64,000 bases of DNA. Origin: Pseudomonadota bacterium. GTDB lineage: Bacteria; Pseudomonadota; Gammaproteobacteria; Steroidobacterales; JBCBZW01. Below are positions 54,083-63,138 of the stretch, in pieces; the stretch's first letter is position 1; each line of letters starts with the position of its first letter. The notes below the pieces were generated by a model, which saw only the letters and a program-made list of their open reading frames with translations, did no database searches and was not told where the DNA came from. The stretch is taken from assembly GCA_039193195.1 (NCBI GenBank), contig JBCCWS010000028.1:16462-80461 (forward strand), read 5' to 3'. The position numbers were made by a program, and so were the translations under genes.

Positions 54083-54994
54083 TCATAGCGTTGAAGGGGT
54101 CGCAGGCGTGGCCCCTGTGCCCGCTTGCACGCACACGTACCCGGCCCCCAGCACGAGGACAAAGCCGACGAGGTAGGACAGGGAGAACGGTTCGTGGAAG
54201 AACACCACGATCCAAATGGACGAGAGCACCGGCGAGAGGAACACGAGGACGGCGCTCACGGAGGCCGCTGCGCGTTCCAAGGCCTTCAACCAGAGAATGT
54301 AGGAGACGCCGTTGACCAGCGCCCCGTTCACCACCACGGGCACGAGTTCGGTTCGCTTTGGAAGGGCGAACTCCGATGCGGTCAACACACATACGGCTGA
54401 GACCAGCAAGCCGCCGACGAAGAGCAGGGTCGTCACGGCGTAGGGCTCGCCGCCGAGACGTTTGCTCAACACCGAGAACAGGGCGAACGCAAAGGCGCCC
54501 ATGAGCACCACCGCGCTGGTGGCGGCGCTGCTGATGTGCAGGGAGAGCAGGTCACCGCGCGTGAGCACGACCAAAATGCCGAGGAACCCAGCGCCGACGG
54601 CGACCCAAGCGCGTGCTGCGAGCCGCTCACCGAGGAGCAGTACGGACAGGACGATGATGAGCAGAGGCCAAGAGTATTGCAGTACGAGCACCTCGATGCC
54701 GGCGCCGTGGGCGTAGCCGTAGTAGAGACAAAGGTAGTAGACCGCGCAGCCCAAGGCGCCGAGGAAGATCACGTAGAGCACTTGCCCAGGGGAGAAGCGT
54801 CGCAGACTGCTAAGGCCCTTGGCCGCGAACATGCACGCGCTGACGACAAGCAGCGAGAGGCCGTTCGACCAGAACAGAAACTGGAAGTTATCGAGCGAGG
54901 TCTGGCCGAAGCGGGAGACCACGGGGATGAGACTCCATAGGACGATGCAGCTGAGCGCGTACGCGTGGCCGGAGGGTAGCGCCGCAGCGGTCAT
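54083..54994 (-). CDS. EamA/DMT-family transporter
   Basis: 303 residues with ten transmembrane helices in two EamA repeats. The second starts near SSAATSAVVLMGAFAFALFS. PLLIIVLSVLLLGERLAARA and FLSPVLSSIWIVVFFHEPFS are typical. It probably exports or imports a metabolite such as an amino acid. It lies 19 nt downstream of the DUF2721 gene on the same strand. Confidence 0.85.
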   Translation of the reverse strand: MTAAALPSGHAYALSCIVLWSLIPVVSRFGQTSLDNFQFLFWSNGLSLLVVSACMFAAKGLSSLRRFSPGQVLYVIFLGALGCAVYYLCLYYGYAHGAGIEVLVLQYSWPLLIIVLSVLLLGERLAARAWVAVGAGFLGILVVLTRGDLLSLHISSAATSAVVLMGAFAFALFSVLSKRLGGEPYAVTTLLFVGGLLVSAVCVLTASEFALPKRTELVPVVVNGALVNGVSYILWLKALERAAASVSAVLVFLSPVLSSIWIVVFFHEPFSLSYLVGFVLVLGAGYVCVQAGTGATPATPSTL

Positions 54995-55013
54995 GCCTCG
55001 CTGGTCATTCCGC

Positions 55014-55487
55014 TTAGTCCGTTGGCATCTTGCCGGTGTCGCCGGTCTCGCGTAGGCAGCGCAGGATCGTCGGGTCGCGGCTCAGGGTGGCGGTGGCGAT
55101 AGTCACTTCGATGAGGAAAGCGATCACACCGCCGGTGATCAGCAGCACGCTCAGGGTGAAAAGGACGATCAGGAGGCCTTCCAAGTCCCAGCTCACGAGG
55201 CCGTCCAGGAAGAGCAGCACGACCACACCGCACACGGCCACGGCGGAGCTCACCAGCAGGTTGACGGACACGTTGGCGAAGCGCATGCGGCGGAATAGGT
55301 CGCTCACCTCGTGGCGCATCCGGCTCTGCTTGCTAGCGTCCGCTTGGGCTTCGTACTCGGCGATCAGTGAGCGGATGCGGTCGATGACGCGGGCCAGGCG
55401 AAGGGAGACCACGTTCATGAGCTGGCCGATCGCCACCAGCATGAACACGGGCGCTAGGGCCAGTTGGATGATCTCTACGGGGGTCAT
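55014..55487 (-). CDS. DUF2721 membrane protein
   Basis: 157 residues from ATG 55487 (TPVEIIQLALAPVFMLVAIG matches the family start; a GTG at 55508 is in frame). Three transmembrane helices: about 5-27, 75-97 and 103-130. RLARVIDRIRSL is the conserved cytoplasmic motif. The function of DUF2721 is unknown. No clear ribosome site is visible for either start. Confidence 0.75.
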   Translation of the reverse strand: MTPVEIIQLALAPVFMLVAIGQLMNVVSLRLARVIDRIRSLIAEYEAQADASKQSRMRHEVSDLFRRMRFANVSVNLLVSSAVAVCGVVVLLFLDGLVSWDLEGLLIVLFTLSVLLITGGVIAFLIEVTIATATLSRDPTILRCLRETGDTGKMPTD

Positions 55488-55508
55488 GCAGTGAGCAGGC
55501 AGAGTCAC

Positions 55509-55991
55509 GTGGAGGGTGTGAGGCAGCCTGGGCCCTAGGGCGCGCGCCGCGCTTAGCTGTCACCGGTGCGCGAGGGCATCGGTGGTAGCGCAAGTGTAGG
55601 CCCAGATTCCGCCTTCGATCAATGGCCTGCAGCGGGTTGGGGGGCAAGCAGGCCGTCAGCGGGTGGACGCCACGAGTACGCCGATGCCGGCGAGCAACCA
55701 AGCGACGCAGTGCGCCTTACGCGCTACCTCACGCACCAGGGAGGGCCGTTGATAAGTGCTTTGCATGGCGGGGGTCCTCTCGATGAGCCTCACCCCAAAC
55801 CCTAGCAGGGCGAAGCTGAACGTCAGCTGAGCAGCCGAGTTCCCCCTCGTATCACGCCGCTTCGACCATCCGTCGGGCTCGCGCTGTCGCCGTCTCCAGA
55901 CAGGTCACCGTGTTGCTGCTGCCGTGGTCAACCTACCCTATAGGTATTGCGTTGTCTGGTGTGTCTGGCGCCGGGCGCGAAGGGGCGAACG
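55509..55991. other. 483-nt stretch between DUF2721 and the arylsulfotransferase-like gene
   Basis: Only one short open frame has some support: a 36-residue minus-strand peptide at 55656-55766, listed separately. No repeat or clear promoter was found. A short imperfect inverted repeat ACCTA/TAGGT lies near 55931-55945. Confidence 0.35.
55656..55766 (-). CDS. Possible 36-residue single-helix membrane peptide
   Basis: ATG 55766 to TGA 55656. A basic amphipathic N terminus (RPSLVREVARKAH) precedes one hydrophobic segment (CVAWLLAGIGVLVAS). GAGAGGA lies 7-9 nt upstream of the ATG. The topology is common among bacterial small membrane proteins, but the size is within the range of chance. Confidence 0.25.
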   Translation of the reverse strand: MQSTYQRPSLVREVARKAHCVAWLLAGIGVLVASTR

Positions 55992-57329
55992 ATGGCGGAG
56001 TGGATCTACAGAGGCGTGCTGGTGCTCTGCGTAGCCTTCTTGGCGTTCTGCGCAGGTAGCTTTCTGATGCTCGCAAAGCAGCCGCCCTACGGGTTCTTTC
56101 GCGACGTTCGCACGGCGGCGCTCGCCCTCGTGCAGCAGCAACGGCAGCCCGCGCAGGCCGCCCTCACGGACCTCTACGGCGATTCGCTCGTTGGCGGCAG
56201 TGGCGTGACGGTGCGCGATAGTACGCGCATGCAGCCGGGGTACACGCTTTATACGTCCGGCCATGAGCCTTCCGCTTACCTTATAGATCAATTCGGTAGA
56301 ATCGTGCATAAGTGGCATCTGCCCTACAGCGAAGTGTGGCGCTCTGGTGGCGCGATCGAGGCGCCCGTGCCCGATACGCACACCTACTTCAGGTACGCGC
56401 GGGTGCTGGCCGATGGGGATTTGCTCGTGGTCTACGATGGGGTGGGCGACACGCCCCACGGCTACGGCGTGGTGCGCATGGATCGCGCGTCCAAGCCGCG
56501 CTGGACCTATCTTGAGCGGGCCCATCACGCCCTCGATGTCCTGCCCGACGGCCGCATCGTCACCATGATTCATGCGATCAACCACGCGCCGATCCCGCGC
56601 GCCGGCTACCTTCGCCCGCCGCGTATCGATGATGCCCTCGTCGTGCTCTCGGCGGAGGGTGAGGAGCAGCAGCGCATTGAGCTGCTGCCAGCCTTCGTCA
56701 ACTCGCCCTTCGAGGGCATGCTCGGTCTGTTGCCCTTCTACCTGCTCGAGGGCAGCGGTGACTTCCTGCACGCCAACGACGTGGAGGCGGTCACGGCGTC
56801 CTGGGCGGCGGCCTCACCGCACGGCGAGGTGGGGCAAGTGATGGTCTCGATGCGCGAGCCCGGCGTGCTCGCCCTGATCGACCTCGCTAGCGAGACGATG
56901 ACCTGGGCCCTGCGCGGGCCTTGGATCGGTCAGCACGATCCCGACTTGTTGCCGAACGGCCACGTGCTCTTGTACGACAACGGCGGGTGGTTCGGCCCCG
57001 GCGGGCGCAGCCGCATCCTCGAGATCGACCCGCAGACGCAGGCCCACGCCTGGCAGTACACGGGTACGTCCGACGCGCCCTTTCACTCGGCAATCCGTGG
57101 AGTGCAGCAGCGCTTGGCAAACGGCAATACGCTCATCACCGAGACCCAACGGGGGCGTTTGCTGGAGGTAACGCCGTCGGGCGACATCGTCTGGGAGTAC
57201 CTGAATCCGGCACGCGCAACCACCGAACGTGGCGAGCGTATCGCCATCATCTCCGCAGGCACGCGCGTGGGCATACACGCCTTCGACGCCGCTTTTGCGG
57301 GCCAACTCGAGACATCCTCAGGAGGGTGA
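55992..57329 (+). CDS. Arylsulfotransferase (ASST)-family protein, membrane-anchored
   Basis: 445 residues from ATG 55992 (AAGGGG upstream). A single transmembrane anchor at about 5-28 leads to a periplasmic propeller. Typical blades: TLYTSGHEPSAYLIDQFGRIVHKW, DVLPDGRIVTMIHAINH, LLPNGHVLLYDNGGW, and RLANGNTLITETQRGRLLEV, ending in EIVWEY-like DIVWEYLNP. ASST enzymes move sulfate between phenolic compounds; the catalytic His cannot be assigned with certainty here, so enzymatic activity is open. The next gene starts 2 nt later. Confidence 0.75.
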   Translation: MAEWIYRGVLVLCVAFLAFCAGSFLMLAKQPPYGFFRDVRTAALALVQQQRQPAQAALTDLYGDSLVGGSGVTVRDSTRMQPGYTLYTSGHEPSAYLIDQFGRIVHKWHLPYSEVWRSGGAIEAPVPDTHTYFRYARVLADGDLLVVYDGVGDTPHGYGVVRMDRASKPRWTYLERAHHALDVLPDGRIVTMIHAINHAPIPRAGYLRPPRIDDALVVLSAEGEEQQRIELLPAFVNSPFEGMLGLLPFYLLEGSGDFLHANDVEAVTASWAAASPHGEVGQVMVSMREPGVLALIDLASETMTWALRGPWIGQHDPDLLPNGHVLLYDNGGWFGPGGRSRILEIDPQTQAHAWQYTGTSDAPFHSAIRGVQQRLANGNTLITETQRGRLLEVTPSGDIVWEYLNPARATTERGERIAIISAGTRVGIHAFDAAFAGQLETSSGG

Positions 57330-57331
57330 TC

Positions 57332-57583
57332 ATGGAGTCGATCCGAACCCGGGCAGGCGTGCCCGAGTCGCTGCTGTTGATCATGGGCCTGGCCTTCGCG
57401 GTGCCAGCGCATGCTTACGTGGGCCCGGGCGCCGGCCTGAGTCTGCTCGGAGCCCTGTGGGGCTTGCTGGTGGCCGTGGTCGCGGCAGTCGGATTTATCG
57501 TGTTCTGGCCCATACGCAAGATGCTGCGCACCGCGCGGGCCGACGCCCGATCCCCTGATGCGTCCGATCGCGACGATCCCTGA
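57332..57583 (+). CDS. Small AYVGPGAG-motif membrane protein
   Basis: 83 residues from ATG 57332 with GGAGGG 5 nt upstream. A cleavable or anchoring hydrophobic segment ends in AHAYVGPGAGLSLLGALWGL, followed by a second helix (LLVAVVAAVGFIVFWPIRKM) and a basic tail. The VGPGAG motif is recurrent in short proteins next to surface-carbohydrate or sulfatase-like genes. Function unknown. Its end overlaps the longest version of the next gene. Confidence 0.7.
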   Translation: MESIRTRAGVPESLLLIMGLAFAVPAHAYVGPGAGLSLLGALWGLLVAVVAAVGFIVFWPIRKMLRTARADARSPDASDRDDP

Positions 57584-58313
57584 GGTGGGGATCTTCGACG
57601 CCGCCTCGCCGGCCTTGACGTCGATCGATTGCCTGATCGACGTGCTCCCCAGCACCCTGCGCCTATGGCTATGGGGCATGCTTGGGGGGGCCTTGTCGGT
57701 CGGCGTCTACGCGTGGGTGTCGCCACAGCGCCGCTTGCGCGTGATCGGACGCATGGCGGTCCGCAGTCAGCGGCGTCTCGACGCCTACGACGGTGATCTC
57801 GCGAGTGCCTGGCCCTTGCTCGGGCGCCACCTGCGCCTGGCCTTGGCGCGTGTCGGCTGGGCACTAGGCCCTACGGCGCTGTCAGCCTTGCCCGTGCTCT
57901 TCCTCTACGCTTGGGCCAGCAACACTTTCGCGTACGCGTGGCCTGAGGCGGGCCGCGCCGTGCTCGTGCAGGCGCAGCCCGCAGCGTATTCGGCCGCCTG
58001 GGGCGGGCAGCCTGGGGGGGAGGAGAAGGCGGCGAGCATTCGCCTGTCGGATGGCGCCGGGAGATCGCTCGGCACGGTGACTGTCAACGCCCCCGTGCCG
58101 GCCGTGCACAAGCGCCAGTGGTGGAACGGGTTGTTCGGCAACCCCGCGGGGTATCTGGATGCGAAGAGTCCCGTAGAGGCCCTACGGCTCCAGCTACCTG
58201 CACGCGACTACGTGGGGGTAGGCCCTGCCTGGATGCGGGGATGGGAGTTCAGTTTTCTACTAGCATTGCTAGTGAGCGCCCTAGGCTTGCGAACAGCCTT
58301 GCGCCTTCAGTGA
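57558..58313 (+). CDS. Three-helix membrane protein with YidC/EMC3-like topology
   Basis: 251 residues. The start is unsure: ATG 57558 overlaps the previous gene, and a GTG at 57585 just after its stop is an alternative. Helix 1 at about 34-54 is followed by a charged cytoplasmic hairpin (RRLRVIGRMAVRSQRRLDAYD GDLA). Helix 2 lies at about 100-122 (GPTALSALPVLFLYAWASNTF) and helix 3 near the C terminus. A periplasmic domain (about 130-220) sits between helices 2 and 3. The helix-hairpin-helix pattern recalls DUF106/EMC3/YidC-type proteins, but this is inference from topology. Confidence 0.5.
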   Translation: MRPIATIPEVGIFDAASPALTSIDCLIDVLPSTLRLWLWGMLGGALSVGVYAWVSPQRRLRVIGRMAVRSQRRLDAYDGDLASAWPLLGRHLRLALARVGWALGPTALSALPVLFLYAWASNTFAYAWPEAGRAVLVQAQPAAYSAAWGGQPGGEEKAASIRLSDGAGRSLGTVTVNAPVPAVHKRQWWNGLFGNPAGYLDAKSPVEALRLQLPARDYVGVGPAWMRGWEFSFLLALLVSALGLRTALRLQ

Positions 58314-58389
58314 GGAGCTTGGTGAGTAATTGGATATCACTCCGCTGTCTCGTGCGCGAGACACACTCGAGCGCGGGTCAGGGGATCGC

Positions 58390-59946
58390 ATGCGCATGTT
58401 AGTGGGCCGGCATCGCTCGGCCTTGCTCCTCGGTGGCTTGGCGTTGGTGCTAGTGCTCACGCGAGCGAGCGCAGCCGCCACCACATCGTTGGAACCCTCG
58501 GCACGCTTCCACCGCGTGGTAGCGAAAGCGCGCGCCCTGGCTGCCGCACCCTACGCGCCGGAGACCTTCGACCCGCCGCCAGCGCTGGCGGCGCTCACCT
58601 ACGATGAGTACCGAGACATCCGCTTTCGCCCGGGCCGGGCCCTGTGGCGCGATCGAGGTGCGCCCTTTGAACTAATGTTCTTTCACCTCGGCAAGTACCA
58701 GCTGCAGCCGGTGCGGGTGAACGCCATCGAGGCGAACGATCAAGTGGCTCCGGTGGTCTTCGACAGCGCCGACTTCGACTACGGCGCCAACACGCTCGAC
58801 GATGTCGTGGTGCGACCGGACCTCGGTTTCGCCGGCTTCCGCGCCCACTACGCACTCAACTCCCCCGACTACCTCGACGAGCTCATCGTCTTTCTGGGCG
58901 CGAGCTATTTTCGTGCGCTGGGAGCAGGCCAGCGTTACGGGCTGTCGGCACGGGGCCTGGCGATCGACACGGTGGGCGGCGACGGCGAGGAGTTCCCGCG
59001 CTTCGTCGAATTCTGGGTGCGCACACCTGAGGCGGATGCCGACTCGCTCGCCGTCTATGCCTTGCTGGATTCGTCAAGCATAGCCGGCGCCTACGCGTTT
59101 GAAATTCACCCGGGAGCGGAGACCACGATCGATGTGCGCGCCGAGCTGTTTCCACGCACCCGTATCGCTACCCTTGGGGTGGCGCCCCTCACAAGCATGT
59201 TCGCCTTCGGGGAGAACCAGCCGAACGCTGAGGACTTTCGCCCCGAGGTGCACGATTCGGACGGTCTGTTGGTGGCAAGCGGGGAAGGGGAGTGGCTCTG
59301 GCGCCCTCTGGTCAATCCGCGCGCGCCGCTGGTGACCTCCTTCGCCATGGCTACGCCGCGTGGCTTCGGTCTCGTGCAGCGTGACCGTCGCTTCGCTGCC
59401 TACGAGGACAATGAGGCGCGCTACGACCTACGGCCGAGCTTATGGGTCGAACCGCAAGGGGAGTGGGGTCCGGGACGGGTGGAGCTGGTGCAGTTGCCCA
59501 CGCCGGACGAGACTCAGGACAACATCGTGGCGTACTGGGTGCCTGCCGAACCGGGCACCCCAGGTCAGCCCTTGCAGTTCGCCTATCGCCTGCATTGGCA
59601 AGGCGCGCTGCGCCAGGAGCCGACTCGTGGCTGGGTCGCGCAAACGCGGGTTGGGCGAGGCTATGCGGCCTTGGGCGCGGGCGAGCATCAGTTCCTGGTG
59701 GACTTTACTGGGCCGAGTATTACGAGCCTGCCGGCAGGCGCGTCAGTGGAGGCCGTGGTGAGTGCCTCGAAGGCGGGTGTGATCCTGGAGCAGAACGCCT
59801 ATCGCCTCGAGGCCAACGGTGCCTGGCGGATGCTGCTACGCGTGCGTCGCGACGACCCCACCGAGGCCTTGGAGCTGCGTGGATTCCTGCGCAGCTGTGA
59901 CGACACGCTCACCGAGACCTGGGGCTACGTGCTCCCGCCCGAGTAA
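58390..59946 (+). CDS. OpgG/OpgD-family glucan biosynthesis protein
   Basis: 518 residues from ATG 58390 with AGGGG 5 nt upstream; a TTG at 58330 is in frame. Signal peptide 1-30. The MdoG fold is evident: FEPPPALAALTYDEYRDIRFRP-type start, LFHLGKYQ-like FFHLGKYQLQPVRVN, GFAGFRAHYALN, FLGASYFRALGAGQRYGLSA RGLAIDT, and FGLVQRDRRFAAYEDNEARY with its catalytic-region Asp. OpgG and OpgD act in the periplasm on the beta-glucan backbone of osmoregulated periplasmic glucans. The glycosyltransferase OpgH is not in the window. Confidence 0.85.
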   Translation: MRMLVGRHRSALLLGGLALVLVLTRASAAATTSLEPSARFHRVVAKARALAAAPYAPETFDPPPALAALTYDEYRDIRFRPGRALWRDRGAPFELMFFHLGKYQLQPVRVNAIEANDQVAPVVFDSADFDYGANTLDDVVVRPDLGFAGFRAHYALNSPDYLDELIVFLGASYFRALGAGQRYGLSARGLAIDTVGGDGEEFPRFVEFWVRTPEADADSLAVYALLDSSSIAGAYAFEIHPGAETTIDVRAELFPRTRIATLGVAPLTSMFAFGENQPNAEDFRPEVHDSDGLLVASGEGEWLWRPLVNPRAPLVTSFAMATPRGFGLVQRDRRFAAYEDNEARYDLRPSLWVEPQGEWGPGRVELVQLPTPDETQDNIVAYWVPAEPGTPGQPLQFAYRLHWQGALRQEPTRGWVAQTRVGRGYAALGAGEHQFLVDFTGPSITSLPAGASVEAVVSASKAGVILEQNAYRLEANGAWRMLLRVRRDDPTEALELRGFLRSCDDTLTETWGYVLPPE

Positions 59947-60141
59947 CGCCCGCCCAGGTTACACAGTCGACCGGCGGCCGAGATCACCATTTCCCCATCG
60001 TCCGCATCTCCCCCAAGCGACTGCTGAATTTGAGGCTTCGCCCTATCTGCTCGCCGCTTACGATCCGCCGCAAACCGGGTGTCGTCGGTCGCAATCCCTG
60101 CTCCCAAGCAGTAAGCTCGGACGCAAGCTTAGGGTAGGTCT

Positions 60142-61449
60142 ATGCACTTCATCAGCACTCGGGGTGGCGGCGAACCGCTGCTCTTGGAGGCAGCGCTACA
60201 ACGGGGCATCGCCGCGGACGGTGGCCTCTTCGTGCCAACCGAGTTTCCGCGCTTCACGCCGCAGAGCTTCGCCGACGATCAAACGCCGCCGGCCATCGCG
60301 CGGCGTATGCTCGAACCCTTCTTCGCGGGCACCTCCTTGGCCCCAGAGGTTGGCGCGATCGCCGAGCAAGCGCTATCGTTTCCGCTGCCCCTGATCGCGT
60401 TGGAAGCGCCGGCTGAGCAAGACCTGTCGGTGCTCGAGCTGTTTCACGGTCCCACCGCAGCCTTCAAAGACGTGGGCGCGCGCTTTCTGGCTGCATGCCT
60501 CACGCGCCTGGAGGCCCATGGCTCGCGTGCGCACGGGGATCTCACCATCCTGGTTGCCACCTCCGGTGATACGGGCGGCGCGGTGGCGGCAGCGTTCCAT
60601 CGCCAACCGGGCATTCGCATCGTCATCCTGTTTCCGCGCGGCCTGGTGTCGGCGCGGCAGGAGCATCAGCTGTGCTGTTGGGGGGACAACGTTAGCTCCC
60701 TGAGCGTGGACGGCCCCTTCGATGTGTGTCAGGCCTTGGTCAAGGCCGCCTTCGCCGACCAGGCCCTGCGCGATCGCGTACGTTTGTCCTCGGCCAACAG
60801 CATCAACATCGGCCGCCTCCTGCCGCAAGCGGCGTACTACGCGGCCTCGAGCCTGGCCGTGTGGCGTCGGACGGGCGCGCCGGCCAACTACATCGTGCCC
60901 ACGGGTAACCTGGGCAACGCCCTGGCCTGCGTCTGGGCCCGCAAGATGGGCCTGCCCATCGGCCAGGTCATTCTCGCCACCAACGCCAACCGGACGATCC
61001 CCGATTACCTCGCGAGCGGCGACTGGCAACCGCGGGACAGTGTGGCGACCCTCGCTAGCGCCATGGACGTGGGCAACCCCAGCAATATGGAGCGCCTGCG
61101 CCATCAGCATCCCGCGTGGCGCGAGGTGACGGACGCGGTCAGCGCCTACGCGGTGAGTGACGCGCAGATCCGTGAGCAGATTCGTCAAGATGCGCAGCAG
61201 CGCCAGCAGATCTGGTGCCCGCACACGGCCACGGCCTTGCACGTGTACGACCAGCTGCCCGATCAGGCTCGTCGCGGTGGGCCCTGGGTGGCGGTCGCCA
61301 CGGCTCACCCGGCCAAGTTCGACACGATCGTAGAGCCCCTCATCGGCCATGTGGTCGAGGTGCCGCCGGCCCTGGCTGCGATCCTGGATCAGCCGGCGCA
61401 GGCGATACCGATCGCCGGTCATCTGGACGCATTGGCCGCACAAGTCTGA
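60142..61449 (+). CDS. thrC: Threonine synthase
   Basis: 435 residues, PLP fold type II. FHGPTAAFKDVGARFLA carries the PLP-binding Lys. VATSGDTGGAVAAAF and VPTGNLGNALACVWARKMGL bind the phosphate. The start FISTRGGGEPLLLEAALQRG is typical of the long gammaproteobacterial class. It converts O-phosphohomoserine to threonine. Neither thrB nor thrA is adjacent; thrA is 11 kb upstream on the same strand. Confidence 0.95.
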   Translation: MHFISTRGGGEPLLLEAALQRGIAADGGLFVPTEFPRFTPQSFADDQTPPAIARRMLEPFFAGTSLAPEVGAIAEQALSFPLPLIALEAPAEQDLSVLELFHGPTAAFKDVGARFLAACLTRLEAHGSRAHGDLTILVATSGDTGGAVAAAFHRQPGIRIVILFPRGLVSARQEHQLCCWGDNVSSLSVDGPFDVCQALVKAAFADQALRDRVRLSSANSINIGRLLPQAAYYAASSLAVWRRTGAPANYIVPTGNLGNALACVWARKMGLPIGQVILATNANRTIPDYLASGDWQPRDSVATLASAMDVGNPSNMERLRHQHPAWREVTDAVSAYAVSDAQIREQIRQDAQQRQQIWCPHTATALHVYDQLPDQARRGGPWVAVATAHPAKFDTIVEPLIGHVVEVPPALAAILDQPAQAIPIAGHLDALAAQV

Positions 61450-61733
61450 TCATTCGCGGCGGGGTCGCGGTCTCAGCGATAAGGCCCTTGCTCTGCCTGC
61501 GCCTGGCGTCGCCCTGTGCCGCAGCCATCGATGCAATGGGGAGCGCTGCCGAGGCGGATCAGGCACCTCGCTAGCAAGATCTTTCGGTGAGAACCGAAGG
61601 TGATCACCGTCGCATTTTACAGATCCGTGAGCGAATCGTTAGGGCCGCGCGAAGCGTGCGTGAGCCCGCGGGCGCAATGTCGATGCCGGTGCAACGAGCA
61701 CCGCTATCCACACTGTTACCTAGGAGACTGCTC

Positions 61734-62858
61734 ATGCCTTCGCCCGCCTTTCGCTCTGCGGCGCTTGCCGTCGCGATGCTTGCTGCTAAGCTTGCCGTGG
61801 CTCAGAACATCTTGCCGCACGGTGCACTCTTCGCGCTTACTAACGACCCTGCCGGTAATCAGATCATCAGCTACGATCGCGTAGGCCCTGAGGGCGAGCT
61901 CGTACGGGCCGGAGCCTTCGACGTGGGCGGCGTGGGGATCAACTTCACCGGCAGTGGCCTCAATCCCCTCGGCTCGCAGGATGCGATCATCGTCTCCCCG
62001 GACAACGCGTTTGTGTTCGCCGTGAATGCGGGCAGCAACACGGTCGCCTCCTTCGCTGTGGATGGCGCCGCGTTGACCCGCCGCGATTTGCAGCCGTCCG
62101 GTGGCATCACGCCGGTCTCCCTCACGCTCCATGGGCGCGTGTTGTACGTCGTGAACGCGGCCGATGGCGGCAGCATCCGCGGCTTCCGCGTGGGATCTAG
62201 CGGGGTGCTGCGCCCGATCGAGGGAGCCACGGTGAACGGTATCGGCGCGGATGCTGGGGCCATCGAGTTCTCCCCTGATGGTCGTCGGCTGTTCATTACC
62301 GAACGTATCAGCGACCAGATCATCCGTGTCGATGTCGATCGCCTCGGGCGGCCGGGTGCGATCACTCGCTTTGTCTCGCCTGTCCCGGAGCCCTTCGGCA
62401 CGGACATTCGCGCGGACGGTGTGCTGCTCATCTCGGAGGCCAACGACGGGATCCCAGAGGCGAGCTCCCTGTCCTCCTACCGCATCGATCAGCGTAGCGG
62501 CGAGCTTACGCTCGTCAGCGAGGGGGTGATTACTGGATACACCTTTGGCTGCTGGGTCGAGTTCACGGACGACGGTCGCTACGCCTATGTCTCCAACACG
62601 CCCGATGGGGTGATGACTAGCTACGCGGTGGCCCCCGACGGCACCTTGACTTTGCTCGCGGGCAACGCCGGGCAAACAGGCCCTGGCGTGCTCGATGCAG
62701 AGATGGCGGGCAACCAACTGTACGTCGTGGTGAATGGCGAAGGCAGCATCGCCCAGTTCACTGTCGCCAGCGATGGGTCTCTCGTGCGCAACGAGGACAT
62801 CGAAGTGTCCGATGATGCATTCCTGCCGAGTTTCTTCGCAGCGATCGCTGGTTATTAA
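61734..62858 (+). CDS. Secreted lactonase-type beta-propeller protein
   Basis: 374 residues from ATG 61734 with TAGGAG 8 nt upstream. Signal peptide about 1-24 (ending AVAQNI). Seven-bladed lactonase fold (YbhE/Pgl-like): GALFALTNDPAGNQIISYDR, VSPDNAFVFAVNAGSNTVAS, IEFSPDGRRLFITERISDQI, VEFTDDGRYAYVSNTPDGVM. True 6-phosphogluconolactonases are cytoplasmic, so this exported version has another, unknown role. The 284 nt upstream hold only a small stem-loop (TTCGGT/ACCGAA near 61583-61598). Confidence 0.8.
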   Translation: MPSPAFRSAALAVAMLAAKLAVAQNILPHGALFALTNDPAGNQIISYDRVGPEGELVRAGAFDVGGVGINFTGSGLNPLGSQDAIIVSPDNAFVFAVNAGSNTVASFAVDGAALTRRDLQPSGGITPVSLTLHGRVLYVVNAADGGSIRGFRVGSSGVLRPIEGATVNGIGADAGAIEFSPDGRRLFITERISDQIIRVDVDRLGRPGAITRFVSPVPEPFGTDIRADGVLLISEANDGIPEASSLSSYRIDQRSGELTLVSEGVITGYTFGCWVEFTDDGRYAYVSNTPDGVMTSYAVAPDGTLTLLAGNAGQTGPGVLDAEMAGNQLYVVVNGEGSIAQFTVASDGSLVRNEDIEVSDDAFLPSFFAAIAGY

Positions 62859-62878
62859 TTATATTTAGTAAACAAGAT

Positions 62879-62920
62879 AGGCGAGCTGGTGATCGTGGGT
62901 TGGCGATTGCCCGCTCGCCT
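62879..62920 (+). terminator. Stem-loop after the propeller gene
   Basis: AGGCGAGC (62879-62886) pairs with GCTCGCCT (62913-62920), 20 nt after the stop and next to an AT-rich stretch (62856-62880) unusual for this DNA. The loop is 26 nt, so termination is only moderately supported. Confidence 0.45.
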
Positions 62921-63138
62921 TATGTGAGGAAGCGAGTGTGACCCGTGTCACGGTTAGATGGCTGGGTGGGCGTCGAGTAGATTTACACGCAAAAGCACAC
63001 GGAGATATGAGTTAACAAAAGTATTTCTGTAAGTGCTTGCGACGCCTCGGCGAGACGGGTGTTGGCCTGCCTATTGCAGCGCAGAAGCTACCTGCTACCA
63101 CGGCGGTGGCGTTCGGTTCTTACGATAGGAGCTTCCTG

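Noticed and set aside
55566..55805. 79-codon plus-strand frame before the ASST-like gene
   Set aside because: No ribosome site, no hydrophobic core or motif, and composition typical of non-coding high-GC DNA.
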